Assembly (NCBI GenBank): GCA_002687255.1
Contig: NYZR01000005.1
Location: 1 to 16,787 of the forward strand
Origin: Candidatus Pacearchaeota archaeon
GTDB taxonomy: Archaea; Nanobdellota; Nanobdellia; Pacearchaeales; GW2011-AR1
Length of the DNA: 16,787 bases
Reading direction: 5' to 3'
A model generated the notes under the pieces. That model did not search any database. It saw only the letters and a list, made by a program, of their open reading frames with translations, and was not told the DNA's origin. Positions 7,609 through 15,274 of the stretch are shown one piece after another; within the stretch, counting starts at the first letter, position 1; each line of letters starts with the position of its first letter. A program made the position numbers and the translations under genes.

Positions 7609-8202
7609 ATGGAAGCTGTCCACCGCCACGGAGAAAAAAAACGCTATAACGCATTAAGCAATCATGCAAAAGGCTCCATCCTCAACATAGGGGCGTGGGG
7701 GAGCGATCAACACAAGCATCTTAAGAAAGCACATCCAACAGCGCTTTCTGCAGACCTCGCCAAAGCAGACATCATCCTCGATGCGGACAAACCCTTCACA
7801 AAAAAACAAACCAAAAACAAAACCTTCGACACAGTCATTGCAGCAGAAATCATCGAACACCTCGAAAATCCTCTCCAATTCATCAAATCCTGCAAATCTC
7901 TACTCAAACCTCACGGCCGCATCATCCTCTCTGCCCCCAACGCCACATCACTCCAACACATCCTCCGTCCGGGATGGGGAACCTCAAACAAAAAGTTCAC
8001 CTCTCCGGAAGGCCACCACTACCACTTTCACATCAATACATTCACCCTACCAATGCTTGCCTCTCTCTGCGAACTCAATGGCCTCAAAGTCACACACCAA
8101 GAATACATCAACGCCTTCTGGTCAAACCCTCTCCCCTTCGCCCTAGCTCAACTCATTCCACGACTTCGTGGAGATTGCTTTATCGTCGCACAGAGGCCTT
8201 AG
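7609..8202 (+). CDS. Class I SAM-dependent methyltransferase (Methyltransf_11/23 type)
   Basis: A short 197-residue methyltransferase. ILNIGAWG (24-31) is motif I in the form common to small glycan-cluster enzymes, LDADKPF (57-63) is the acidic segment after strand 3, EIIEHLENP (80-88) is the E-H-x-x-(N/D)P motif of Methyltransf_11/23 proteins, and RIILSAPN (104-111) is strand 5. It has no membrane segment. The substrate is unknown; context suggests a sugar or a lipid-linked glycan. It lies 23 bases after the GT2 gene and has its own TATA box. Its last 23 bases overlap the convergent flippase gene. Confidence 0.8.
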   Translation: MEAVHRHGEKKRYNALSNHAKGSILNIGAWGSDQHKHLKKAHPTALSADLAKADIILDADKPFTKKQTKNKTFDTVIAAEIIEHLENPLQFIKSCKSLLKPHGRIILSAPNATSLQHILRPGWGTSNKKFTSPEGHHYHFHINTFTLPMLASLCELNGLKVTHQEYINAFWSNPLPFALAQLIPRLRGDCFIVAQRP

Positions 8203-9724
8203 CTCTCTTCAGAACAGCCCTTACAATCATCATATCATTCCGATCAAAACTTCTAAACAACCATAAACATCCCAAATACAAGATACCAAACAATGCTAGC
8301 AGCCCCAAAAGAACCCAGAACGTTCGAACGACGATCATGCTTCTCAACCACAAGATAACCAACAGGGGAATAATCGAAGCTGCAACCACCCCAACCAACC
8401 TCCTCCTCAGAGGCATAACTCCCAAATATCTCTTCGTCTGCACAAAGAAAGTCACATATAACAACACATACACACTAGAAGTCGCCAAGGCAGCCCCCGT
8501 AATTCCATACAAAGGAACTAACCAGATATTCAACCCGAGGTTCACGACAGACGCCCCAGCAAAGTTCATCAAAATAGTCTTAGATTTCCCGGCCATGGAA
8601 ACCAACTGCTGAGAAACTGTCATCAAGGAAAAGAAGAACATACCAACCGCCAAGATTTGCAACGCCGTTTCCGCAACAAGATACTCTGCCCCGAACAGAA
8701 TATTAATGAAAGCTCCCGGAAACAAGAAAATCAAAATCAGCGCAGGAACGTTCAACACAAAGATCCACTTAGCTACCTGCTTGCTCAACTGTTCAATAAC
8801 ATCAACCCTCTTCCGAGCATACTCTTTCGTAATCAGTGGGAAGAACAACTGCATAAACAACTCCGGAGCCAGACCAAGCAAAACAGCAATAGGCACAGCA
8901 GCGTTATACCAACCTACTGCCGTAGCGTCTTGAAAGAACCCAATAGCAAAAGAATCAATCCAGAAGAAAATATTGAACACGATCCCATACAACAATAGGG
9001 GCCAAGAATATGAGAACACCTCTTTCCGCACCTTCCCCCGTTCCTTCTCAGAAATATCTGGCCGCACAAAGACCTCACTCAGCTGCGTTTTGCATACAAA
9101 GTAGCCAATAAGCAACATGCTCATGATACCCAAGAGATACGAGAAGACCACACCTTCCGCCTGCCATCCAAGCCAAGCGAAAATCCCTAACGCAGCAACT
9201 TTCACAGCATTCTGTAAAACATTAAACAAGAAAGTATACCATCCAATCTTCTCATACGCCCGCAAGGTCCCCAAAATAACCTGCACAAACAACGAAACAG
9301 GAATCAGGATACTAAACCACTGCAAATACAAAATAAGCCCCGGATTATGGAAGATGCCAACAGAAATAGGTTCTGCCAGAAAATACAACAACGCTCCTGC
9401 AACAACTCCGCTCCCTAAGAAGATCCCTGAAGTCCAACGAAGCAAATAACGAACCTTGCCCAAAGCTTTTTTCCCTCGATAAAATGGAATATATCTAATC
9501 AACCCCTCACTTAATCCCAAAGCAGAAAACGCAATAAACCACCCGACAACCATCAACGCCAAAGAGAAGAGCCCATACGCTTCAGCCCCAAACGACCGAG
9601 CAATAATAATCCGATAGGCATAACTCAGAACCTTCGAAAGAAACAATCCAACAAAGACCACAAGCCCCGACCGAGCTAGCAACCTCAACCCACTCCCCAC
9701 TTGCTTCTCATTTTTCGAACTCAT
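8180..9724 (-). CDS. Wzx-type lipid-linked oligosaccharide flippase (MOP superfamily)
   Basis: A 514-residue membrane protein with roughly 12-14 hydrophobic helices along its whole length and short charged loops. The N-terminus (ARSGLVVFVGLFLSKVLSY, then AYRIIIARSFGAEAYGLFSLA) matches the start of polysaccharide-export (Polysacc_synt) flippases. The pattern Gly-Leu-Ser-Glu-Gly-Leu-Ile-Arg-Tyr in helix 3 is also typical of archaeal members. It should flip a polyprenyl- or dolichyl-linked glycan from the cytoplasmic to the outer face. The ATG overlaps the stop of the upstream membrane gene as ATGA, so they are coupled. Its presence supports the reading of the locus as lipid-linked glycan assembly. 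Confidence 0.9.
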   Translation of the reverse strand: MSSKNEKQVGSGLRLLARSGLVVFVGLFLSKVLSYAYRIIIARSFGAEAYGLFSLALMVVGWFIAFSALGLSEGLIRYIPFYRGKKALGKVRYLLRWTSGIFLGSGVVAGALLYFLAEPISVGIFHNPGLILYLQWFSILIPVSLFVQVILGTLRAYEKIGWYTFLFNVLQNAVKVAALGIFAWLGWQAEGVVFSYLLGIMSMLLIGYFVCKTQLSEVFVRPDISEKERGKVRKEVFSYSWPLLLYGIVFNIFFWIDSFAIGFFQDATAVGWYNAAVPIAVLLGLAPELFMQLFFPLITKEYARKRVDVIEQLSKQVAKWIFVLNVPALILIFLFPGAFINILFGAEYLVAETALQILAVGMFFFSLMTVSQQLVSMAGKSKTILMNFAGASVVNLGLNIWLVPLYGITGAALATSSVYVLLYVTFFVQTKRYLGVMPLRRRLVGVVAASIIPLLVILWLRSMIVVRTFWVLLGLLALFGILYLGCLWLFRSFDRNDMMIVRAVLKRAKASVRR

Positions 9725-11199
9725 TGTTTCTGAAACACCGTAAGTGTATCATACTTTTCTATCTCAACAAACCCTTTCGGAGCAAAGTCTTTGATATATC
9801 CAACAGCATACTCAATGCTATCGTAGTCAGTTTCATCAATCGGATTCTTATTCAATCCCCCACCAACCCAAATCTGCCTCCGACTCTGTATCTTCGGAAC
9901 CGGTTCCCAACGTCGTTCATACAAACTAACCTCATCTGTTTTAGATAAATCATAATCCTGCACGCTCACAAACTCCTTAACACGAGAACCCCAATACAGA
10001 TCTGCCAGCACTTGATAGCTATCAGGATCGGGGCCAACTAAGAAGGCCTCATCAGGATAGTCTTCAGCTAACTGCTGCACATCTGCAATCACCCTGTTCC
10101 GTAGCAAAACATCAGTCACTTCCAAACGACCATCTGCCCGATATGCTTGGACAACATTCTTCAAATCATACCCTATCAGATTATGAGTCTGCAGCGAGCT
10201 ATCAAACGTCCCGTTCACTTGAACAACATAAGGAGATACCAACAATGCAGAGACAAGAACACTAGCAATCATAATCTTCTTCCACACTTCCTTGCTGAGA
10301 TACTTGCCGCTCAAGATAATCATCACAGGAGCCAAAACCAGCACGTATCTCATCTGCGGATTAGCAAGAATCAAGACCAAACATAAACTCAGCCAGATCA
10401 TACTCTTCCTGTGTTTTACAAACAATTTCTTCGTATACAACATCCAGAAAGAAAACGGCACGACCAAGAAAATCCAAATAAGATCAAACAACGTCATCGG
10501 TGTATGCCCTTGCCCGCCATAAATGCCCCCACCAATATTAGCTAAAGTCCCCATGCTGCTCTTCAAAATAGTATAAATTGGGAAACCAAACAGTGCCGCA
10601 TCCAAAATCAGTCTCGGCAACAACCCAACAGCAACAAGTGCCAGGAAAGCAAACCCATGCCCAAGTTTCCTATGCCATAAATAAACCAAACCAAGAAAAG
10701 CTCCAAAGAAAAGAATCGTGTCCCAGAACGCCCAACCCAACCCCACAAGCAGCCCAGCATACAACACCTCTTTCACACCTCCAGTCTTAGCATATCGTTC
10801 CATAAAGAACCAGGCCCATAACATCGCCAAAGCGGCCACTTGTATCGGCCCAATCCACGGGGCCATATACCACACCGCCGGCGCCACCAAGAATAACCAC
10901 AACGTCCTTCTGTCTTTTCCAGAAACGACAAAAACAGACCAAACCAACAAAGCCAACAAAATTAAATTCGTAACTTTAAACACACCAAACTGGAAAGTCA
11001 GTAACAACGGCGCATGCACGGCCCCAAGCAAATAACTATGCGAGCTCCGAATCTTCGCAGCATACTGCCCCGACAAAAACTTCCCCACATCCAAATAGTC
11101 CCCAGCATCCGCCGGCCCATTGAACGTCGTCGACAATGCCAACACAACCAACGCAGCAAACATCACTACTTCCCAGCGATACTCTCTAAACCAGCCCAT
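9721..11199 (-). CDS. Polytopic membrane protein, probably GT-C glycosyltransferase
   Basis: 492 residues if started at the ATG at 11199. A GTG at 11214 would add five residues, but it lies only about 10 bases from the TATA centre, whereas 11199 lies 25.5 bases from it. About ten hydrophobic segments are followed by a soluble C-terminal region of roughly 150 residues. The first outer loop holds an acidic segment (GPADAGDYLDVGKFL) and a later outer loop is Gly-rich (NIGGGIYGGQGH). This layout is that of GT-C enzymes using polyprenyl-phosphate sugars, but no diagnostic motif is clear, so the assignment rests on architecture and context. It is the first gene of an operon with the flippase and shares a bidirectional promoter with galE. 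Confidence 0.6.
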   Translation of the reverse strand: MGWFREYRWEVVMFAALVVLALSTTFNGPADAGDYLDVGKFLSGQYAAKIRSSHSYLLGAVHAPLLLTFQFGVFKVTNLILLALLVWSVFVVSGKDRRTLWLFLVAPAVWYMAPWIGPIQVAALAMLWAWFFMERYAKTGGVKEVLYAGLLVGLGWAFWDTILFFGAFLGLVYLWHRKLGHGFAFLALVAVGLLPRLILDAALFGFPIYTILKSSMGTLANIGGGIYGGQGHTPMTLFDLIWIFLVVPFSFWMLYTKKLFVKHRKSMIWLSLCLVLILANPQMRYVLVLAPVMIILSGKYLSKEVWKKIMIASVLVSALLVSPYVVQVNGTFDSSLQTHNLIGYDLKNVVQAYRADGRLEVTDVLLRNRVIADVQQLAEDYPDEAFLVGPDPDSYQVLADLYWGSRVKEFVSVQDYDLSKTDEVSLYERRWEPVPKIQSRRQIWVGGGLNKNPIDETDYDSIEYAVGYIKDFAPKGFVEIEKYDTLTVFQKQ

Positions 11200-11220
11200 A
11201 ATCAAGAGAGTCACAGAAGC

Positions 11221-11228
11221 TTTTTATA
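11221..11228. promoter_or_regulatory. Shared bidirectional TATA box between galE and the GT-C-like gene
   Basis: The plus strand reads TTTTTATA and the minus strand TATAAAAA. The box centre (11224.5) is exactly 25.5 bases from the ATG of galE at 11250 and exactly 25.5 bases from the ATG at 11199 on the other strand. One TATA element therefore appears to serve two divergent leaderless transcripts. Flanking DNA upstream of the box is purine-rich when read in either direction, as expected for a BRE. Confidence 0.6.
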
Positions 11229-11249
11229 CCTTCTCTCCTCCCCAATGCC

Positions 11250-12203
11250 ATGAACATCCTGGTCGTCGGAGGCGCAGGTTACATCGGCAGTGCCGCCGTA
11301 AAAGCCCTCCTTGAAGCCAATCACGAAGTCACCGTCCTTGACAACCTAGACAAAGGCATCCGTTCATTAGTAGACCCTCAGGCAAAGTTCATCGAAGGAT
11401 CCCTCTTAAATGAGAAACCACTAAACAATCTCTTTTCAGAAAACCGGTTCGAAGCAGTCATGCACTTCGCTTCACTCAAAGCCGCAGGAGAATCCATGAC
11501 ACACCCCGAAAAATACAGCGAGAACATAACCTCCATGATAAATCTCCTCAACGCCATGTCTGCCCACAAAGTAAAAAAAATAATTTTCTCCTCTTCAGCA
11601 GCAGTCTACGGCACACCACAATCTCTCCCATTAACAGAAGAAAGTCCCCTCAACCCAGAAAATTATTACGGATTCACCAAACTCGTCGCCGAACAACTTC
11701 TAGATTGGTATGAAAAACTCAAAGGCATACAATACATCTCTCTCAGGTATTTCAATGTAGCAGGAGACGCAGGACTGAACTACATCGATCCAGAAGCAAA
11801 CAACATCTTCCCGATAATCGGAGAAGTCCTCCAAGGAAAGCGCCCCGCCCTCAAGATCTTCGGCAAAGATTATGAAACAAGGGACGGAACTCCCGTCAGA
11901 GACTACATCCATGTCATCGACCTCGTCGATGCACACCTCAAAGCCCTTAAACTAGAATCCTCAGAGATAATCAACCTCGGCTCAGCCCAAGGCTATACCG
12001 TTCTCGAACTCATCAAAGCTTTCGAATCTGTTTCCAAAAAAACAATCCCTCAAGAAATCGCACCACGCCGATCAGGAGACCCAGCAGAACTCTATGCCTC
12101 CAACGACAAAGCAAAATCACTGTTAGGCTGGGAACCAAAACACGATCTCAATGACATGGTGGAAAGCACAATCAAAGCCTACGAACCTTCTCCCCAAGAA
12201 TAA
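11250..12203 (+). CDS. galE: UDP-glucose 4-epimerase (GalE)
   Basis: A 317-residue extended SDR enzyme that interconverts UDP-glucose and UDP-galactose (or the N-acetyl forms) in the cytoplasm. VGGAGYIG (6-13) binds NAD, SSSAAVYG (114-121) supplies the catalytic Ser, and Y140/K144 in YGFTK form the YxxxK pair. RYFNVAG (166-172) and GTPVRDYIHV (213-222) are signature segments of GalE, and the length is slightly below the usual 325-340. It is transcribed alone from the shared TATA box as a leaderless gene. It would supply galactose-type donors to the glycosyltransferases around it. The last 32 bases overlap the convergent AsnB-type gene. Confidence 0.9.
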   Translation: MNILVVGGAGYIGSAAVKALLEANHEVTVLDNLDKGIRSLVDPQAKFIEGSLLNEKPLNNLFSENRFEAVMHFASLKAAGESMTHPEKYSENITSMINLLNAMSAHKVKKIIFSSSAAVYGTPQSLPLTEESPLNPENYYGFTKLVAEQLLDWYEKLKGIQYISLRYFNVAGDAGLNYIDPEANNIFPIIGEVLQGKRPALKIFGKDYETRDGTPVRDYIHVIDLVDAHLKALKLESSEIINLGSAQGYTVLELIKAFESVSKKTIPQEIAPRRSGDPAELYASNDKAKSLLGWEPKHDLNDMVESTIKAYEPSPQE

Positions 12204-14061
12204 CTTGCTCATACCACAACTGAAAACAAATCAAAGACCAAGCCTGCCGACTATAAAACAATCTCGACCCAGACCAATCAGAAAACATCTTATCAACATA
12301 CCTCTCATCAAACAACCCTTGCCTCTTCAGATACTTCTCTCCTAACAACTTTTCCCGTAAACCCGTAAGCTCATCCCCAAGCCAAGAATCAATCGGAACA
12401 AAGAAATGCTTCTTCTTCCTCGTCAGAGTCGCCGCAGGCACCACACCTTTCATCGCCTGCCTCAAAATCCACTTTCCTGTCAGACCACGAAGCTTCAACG
12501 CAGTAGGCATCTTCCAACCCAACTCAACAATCCGATGATCTAAAAACGGAACACGCCCCTCAACCCCAAAAGCCATAGTCTGTTTATCCACCTTCATCAA
12601 CAAATCATCAACCATCGACCCTTTCAACTCAGCCCTTTGAGCCTCTCTTACAACATCTTTAGAAGAACTAGTAAACTTCTCAAACCCCAGTGAACCCCGG
12701 CCTGGTTGTTTGCCTATCACATCTTCTCTTTCCGAATCATCAAATATCGAGACCTGCTCCAACCACTGCTCCTCGGGATCATCAGAAACTAAAAACTTTC
12801 CAAACCGCTCCACGCCCTTCTCCCCCAATGCAGATGCATACCCAAACCCTTTATCAAGTAACCACCCTGGGGCCCACCGAATCAACGCAGGAAACCCAGA
12901 TCTCAAACTCTTTGGCATCCGCCCAGCAATCAATTGATGCCCTTTGAGAAAACGATACTGTGGATATCCTGCAAACACTTCATCTGCACCCTCTCCCGTC
13001 AACACTACAGTCACTCCTTTCTTCTTGGTAAACCCAGACAACAAATACGTCGGTATCGCCGTCGGATCGGCAAACGGTTCGTCCGCATGAGCCACAACAG
13101 CAGGCAAATGCCTCACCGAATCTCTACCAACCAACAACTCATGATGCTGTGTCCCCATCTCTTGGCTCAAAAACTGAGCAGCCTCAGCCTCACTATGCTC
13201 TTCTTCTTGAAACCCAACAGAGAATGTCTTCACCGTCCGCTCCGCATGCTGCTGCATCAATGCCACAACGCTACCAGAATCAACCCCTCCAGAAAGAAAA
13301 GCCCCATACGGAACATCCGCCATCAACCTCGCCCGAACAGAATCATCTAACAACGCCCGCAACTCTGCAGTCCAAGCCCCCGTTCCCCTCTTCTCAGTCT
13401 TCTGAGGCAAACCCCAATACCCCCTTTTCTGCAATTTATTCCCCTTCAAATCCCACACCACATAACTTCCAGGCATAACTTTCTTCACCCCGTCCAACAT
13501 CGCTTCCTCTGTAGTCGCAGCCCTGAAAGTCAAATAAGAAGCCAACGCATCCAAATTGACTCTTTTCTTCTTCACCAAACCAATGAGAGCCTTCATCTCC
13601 GAACAAAAAGCTATCCGACCACGGTCAACAAAATAATAAAGAGGCTTGATCCCCAACCGATCACGAACTAAAAACATTCTATCTTTCTCTTTATCATACA
13701 AACAAAACGCAAACGCCCCCTGCAGCCGCTCCAACAATCCCTCCAACCCCCACTCTTCATACCCATGCACCAATACTTCAGTATCCGTGTCCGAAGTAAA
13801 CTCATGTCCCTTCAGCTCTTCCCTCAAGGCCCGAAAATTATAAATTTCTCCATTAAACACCACCCACACGGACTCATCCTCATTGTGCATCGGCTGCTTC
13901 CCCCTCTTCGACAAATCCACGATCGCCAGCCGGCGATGCCCTAAACTCACCCCTTTGTCAAAATAAATCCCAAACCCATCCGGCCCCCGATGCTTTATCT
14001 GTTTCAAACCAGACTGAATAAAATCACGATCTTCCCACGAACATCCCAGTATCCCGCACAT
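12172..14061 (-). CDS. asnB: AsnB-type glutamine-hydrolysing asparagine synthase family protein
   Basis: A full-length 629-residue two-domain enzyme. Cys2 (MCGILG) is the glutaminase nucleophile; RGPDG (25-29), NGEIYN (70-75) and SDTDTEVL (90-97) complete the N-terminal Ntn domain. SGGVDS (257-262) is the PP-loop that adenylates the carboxylate, and TGEGADEVFAGY (355-366) is the second synthase motif; VDKQTMAFGVEGRVPFLDHR follows near the C-terminus. In glycan clusters such proteins often amidate sugar carboxylates rather than make asparagine, so either role is possible. The start shares one base with the upstream stop (TAATG), and GAAGGTG at 14067-14073 is an SD 5 bases upstream, which supports it. 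Confidence 0.9.
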   Translation of the reverse strand: MCGILGCSWEDRDFIQSGLKQIKHRGPDGFGIYFDKGVSLGHRRLAIVDLSKRGKQPMHNEDESVWVVFNGEIYNFRALREELKGHEFTSDTDTEVLVHGYEEWGLEGLLERLQGAFAFCLYDKEKDRMFLVRDRLGIKPLYYFVDRGRIAFCSEMKALIGLVKKKRVNLDALASYLTFRAATTEEAMLDGVKKVMPGSYVVWDLKGNKLQKRGYWGLPQKTEKRGTGAWTAELRALLDDSVRARLMADVPYGAFLSGGVDSGSVVALMQQHAERTVKTFSVGFQEEEHSEAEAAQFLSQEMGTQHHELLVGRDSVRHLPAVVAHADEPFADPTAIPTYLLSGFTKKKGVTVVLTGEGADEVFAGYPQYRFLKGHQLIAGRMPKSLRSGFPALIRWAPGWLLDKGFGYASALGEKGVERFGKFLVSDDPEEQWLEQVSIFDDSEREDVIGKQPGRGSLGFEKFTSSSKDVVREAQRAELKGSMVDDLLMKVDKQTMAFGVEGRVPFLDHRIVELGWKMPTALKLRGLTGKWILRQAMKGVVPAATLTRKKKHFFVPIDSWLGDELTGLREKLLGEKYLKRQGLFDERYVDKMFSDWSGSRLFYSRQAWSLICFQLWYEQVILGEKVRRL

Positions 14062-15014
14062 TATAACACCTTCTTCACACTATACATATCCTTATCCTTA
14101 TAATGATTTCTCGAAAGCATCTCAAAGATAAACCCAAACACCACCGCAAGACCTCCCATAATCACAAGCAGCGAAGCAAACGCCAAAACAGGGCCGAACT
14201 CCAAAGAACCAATCATGAAAGCCTTCACAATCTGTTCAATCAAAAGCAATACAGCAGCAACCCATGACCAAATCCCAATCCTCCCAAAAAAATGCAAGGG
14301 CCGATCAGAATAACTCGCCCAGAACTTCAAGAAGAACAGATCCATAATCCCGTTGATCCCCCGACTAAAGTTATACTTCGTCAAACCAGCATGCCGCTGC
14401 CGGTGATTCACCTTAACCTCTCCGATCTTATATCCTTTAATATACAAGTAAGCGGTAATGTATCTATGAAGCTCCCCAAACAACTCAAGGTCTTGCAAAC
14501 ACTCTCGCTTGTAAATCTTGAGAGAGCAGCCATAATCATGCAACTCATCCCCGATCACATCCTTCCGCAAAGCATTCATCAACTTGCTCGCAATTCTCTT
14601 TCCAAATCGATCCTTCCGATTGTGTCGCCAGCCAGTCACCACATCTAAATCATCAGCTCGCATCTTCTTCAACAGCTGTGGTATGTCAGCAGGATCATTC
14701 TGCAAATCTCCATCCATCGTCACAATCAAACTTCCCTTCGCAATCCCAAACCCTGCCCGCATCGCAGGAGTCTGCCCGAAATTCCGACGGAATTCAATAA
14801 CTCTCAAAAGATTCTTCTCTTTCTTTTTCAACGCCTCCAACTTCTTATCCATCCCATCGCTAGATCCATCATTCACCACAATAACCTCAAAACCAGAAAT
14901 CTCCCCAGCTTTCACCAACCCCACAAGCGCAGCCTTATTCTCCTCATACAACTTCACGATGTTCCCTTCCTCATTATATGCAGGGATCACCACACTGATC
15001 GTATCTTTCGCCAT
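14061..15014 (-). CDS. DPM1/GtrB-like GT2 polyprenyl-phosphate sugar synthase
   Basis: A 317-residue GT2 enzyme. PAYNEEGN (11-18) and NDGSSDG (48-54) form the nucleotide site, and MDGDLQNDP (100-108) is the DxD motif with the Q-x-x-P of dolichol-phosphate-mannose synthases. DYGCSLK (160-166), HRYI (183-186) and RHAGLTKYNFSR (207-218) are typical of the DPM1/GtrB/ArnC group. Two hydrophobic helices at about 247-267 and 274-298 anchor it to the membrane, as in GtrB. It should make polyprenyl-phosphate hexose at the cytoplasmic face, the donor type the two GT-C proteins need. It has its own TATA box and heads the operon with the AsnB-type gene. Confidence 0.88.
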   Translation of the reverse strand: MAKDTISVVIPAYNEEGNIVKLYEENKAALVGLVKAGEISGFEVIVVNDGSSDGMDKKLEALKKKEKNLLRVIEFRRNFGQTPAMRAGFGIAKGSLIVTMDGDLQNDPADIPQLLKKMRADDLDVVTGWRHNRKDRFGKRIASKLMNALRKDVIGDELHDYGCSLKIYKRECLQDLELFGELHRYITAYLYIKGYKIGEVKVNHRQRHAGLTKYNFSRGINGIMDLFFLKFWASYSDRPLHFFGRIGIWSWVAAVLLLIEQIVKAFMIGSLEFGPVLAFASLLVIMGGLAVVFGFIFEMLSRNHYKDKDMYSVKKVL

Positions 15015-15035
15015 CCCTCACAAAATCAGATTACC

Positions 15036-15043
15036 TATTTAAG
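15036..15043 (-). promoter_or_regulatory. TATA box for the GT2-asnB operon
   Basis: The minus strand reads CTTAAATA, centred exactly 25.5 bases before the ATG at 15014. It is a strong match to the archaeal box and predicts a leaderless message. Confidence 0.7.
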
Positions 15044-15097
15044 TCTTATGAGGACCAACCATTCTAAATCAAGCTATCACATTTCTTACAGAAAACC

Positions 15098-15105
15098 TTT
15101 ATAAA
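15098..15105 (+). promoter_or_regulatory. TATA box for the 15127 small ORF and wHTH operon
   Basis: TTTATAAA, centred 25.5 bases before an ATG at 15127, the same spacing as the leaderless genes. Transcription would begin there, 148 bases before the winged-helix gene. No comparably strong box stands closer to 15275. Confidence 0.6.
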
Positions 15106-15126
15106 CCGCCCTTCCCCAAAATCAAC

Positions 15127-15219
15127 ATGCAAAAGCAGATCAAATGCGATGGAAGCGTAAGTTCCCTAGCTGGCTGCATGCATCTCCGTAGACTCGACTG
15201 TCTTTATTGGTTTCACTAA
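15127..15219 (+). CDS. Possible leaderless 30-codon small ORF (leader peptide?)
   Basis: The ATG lies exactly at the transcription start predicted by the TATA box at 15098-15105. It opens 30 codons ending in TAA at 15217-15219. The peptide is basic with three Cys (positions 7, 17, 25) and a C-terminal LYWFH; I do not recognise it. Its stop codon lies within the hairpin at 15196-15231, so a translating ribosome would open that hairpin. It could be a leader peptide, a real small protein, or a chance ORF in an untranslated leader. The spacing is the main support. Confidence 0.3.
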   Translation: MQKQIKCDGSVSSLAGCMHLRRLDCLYWFH

Positions 15220-15231
15220 CCAAAGACGGTC
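15196..15231 (+). promoter_or_regulatory. Strong RNA hairpin in the leader of the wHTH operon
   Basis: GACTGTCTTT (15196-15205) pairs with AAAGACGGTC (15222-15231) over ten base pairs with one G-U. A bulge (15206-15208) is followed by GGTT (15209-15212) with AACC (15218-15221), leaving a five-base loop. A pyrimidine-rich run follows (15232-15240). It may act as an attenuator or terminator after the small ORF. A tRNA T-arm was considered and rejected. Confidence 0.4.
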
Positions 15232-15246
15232 ATCTTTCTCAACCTC

Positions 15247-15263
15247 ATAGAACTCTGTTCTAT
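15247..15263. promoter_or_regulatory. Perfect 7-bp inverted repeat upstream of the wHTH gene
   Basis: ATAGAAC and GTTCTAT are exact inverse copies separated by TCT. The site ends 11 bases before the ATG at 15275. Its size and position suit an operator for a dimeric winged-helix repressor, perhaps the product of the next gene. It could also fold as a hairpin in RNA. Confidence 0.45.
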
Positions 15264-15274
15264 TCTCCTGAAAA

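Noticed and set aside
7974..9449. Long + strand open frames opposite the flippase (for example 7974-8612 and 8657-8998)
   Set aside because: They lie antisense to a clear flippase gene and their translations show no domain or hydrophobic pattern.
11200..11214. GTG start for the GT-C-like membrane gene
   Set aside because: It is only about 10 bases from the TATA centre, so it would lie upstream of the predicted transcript start; the ATG at 11199 has the window's standard spacing.
12690..13478. Plus-strand open frames opposite the AsnB-type gene
   Set aside because: The AsnB frame has every family motif; the antisense frames are compositionally biased and featureless.
15205..15231. tRNA-like T-arm (five-base stem with loop TTCACTA)
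   Set aside because: The loop lacks the conserved A after TTCR, and no matching acceptor strand, D-arm or anticodon arm was found upstream.
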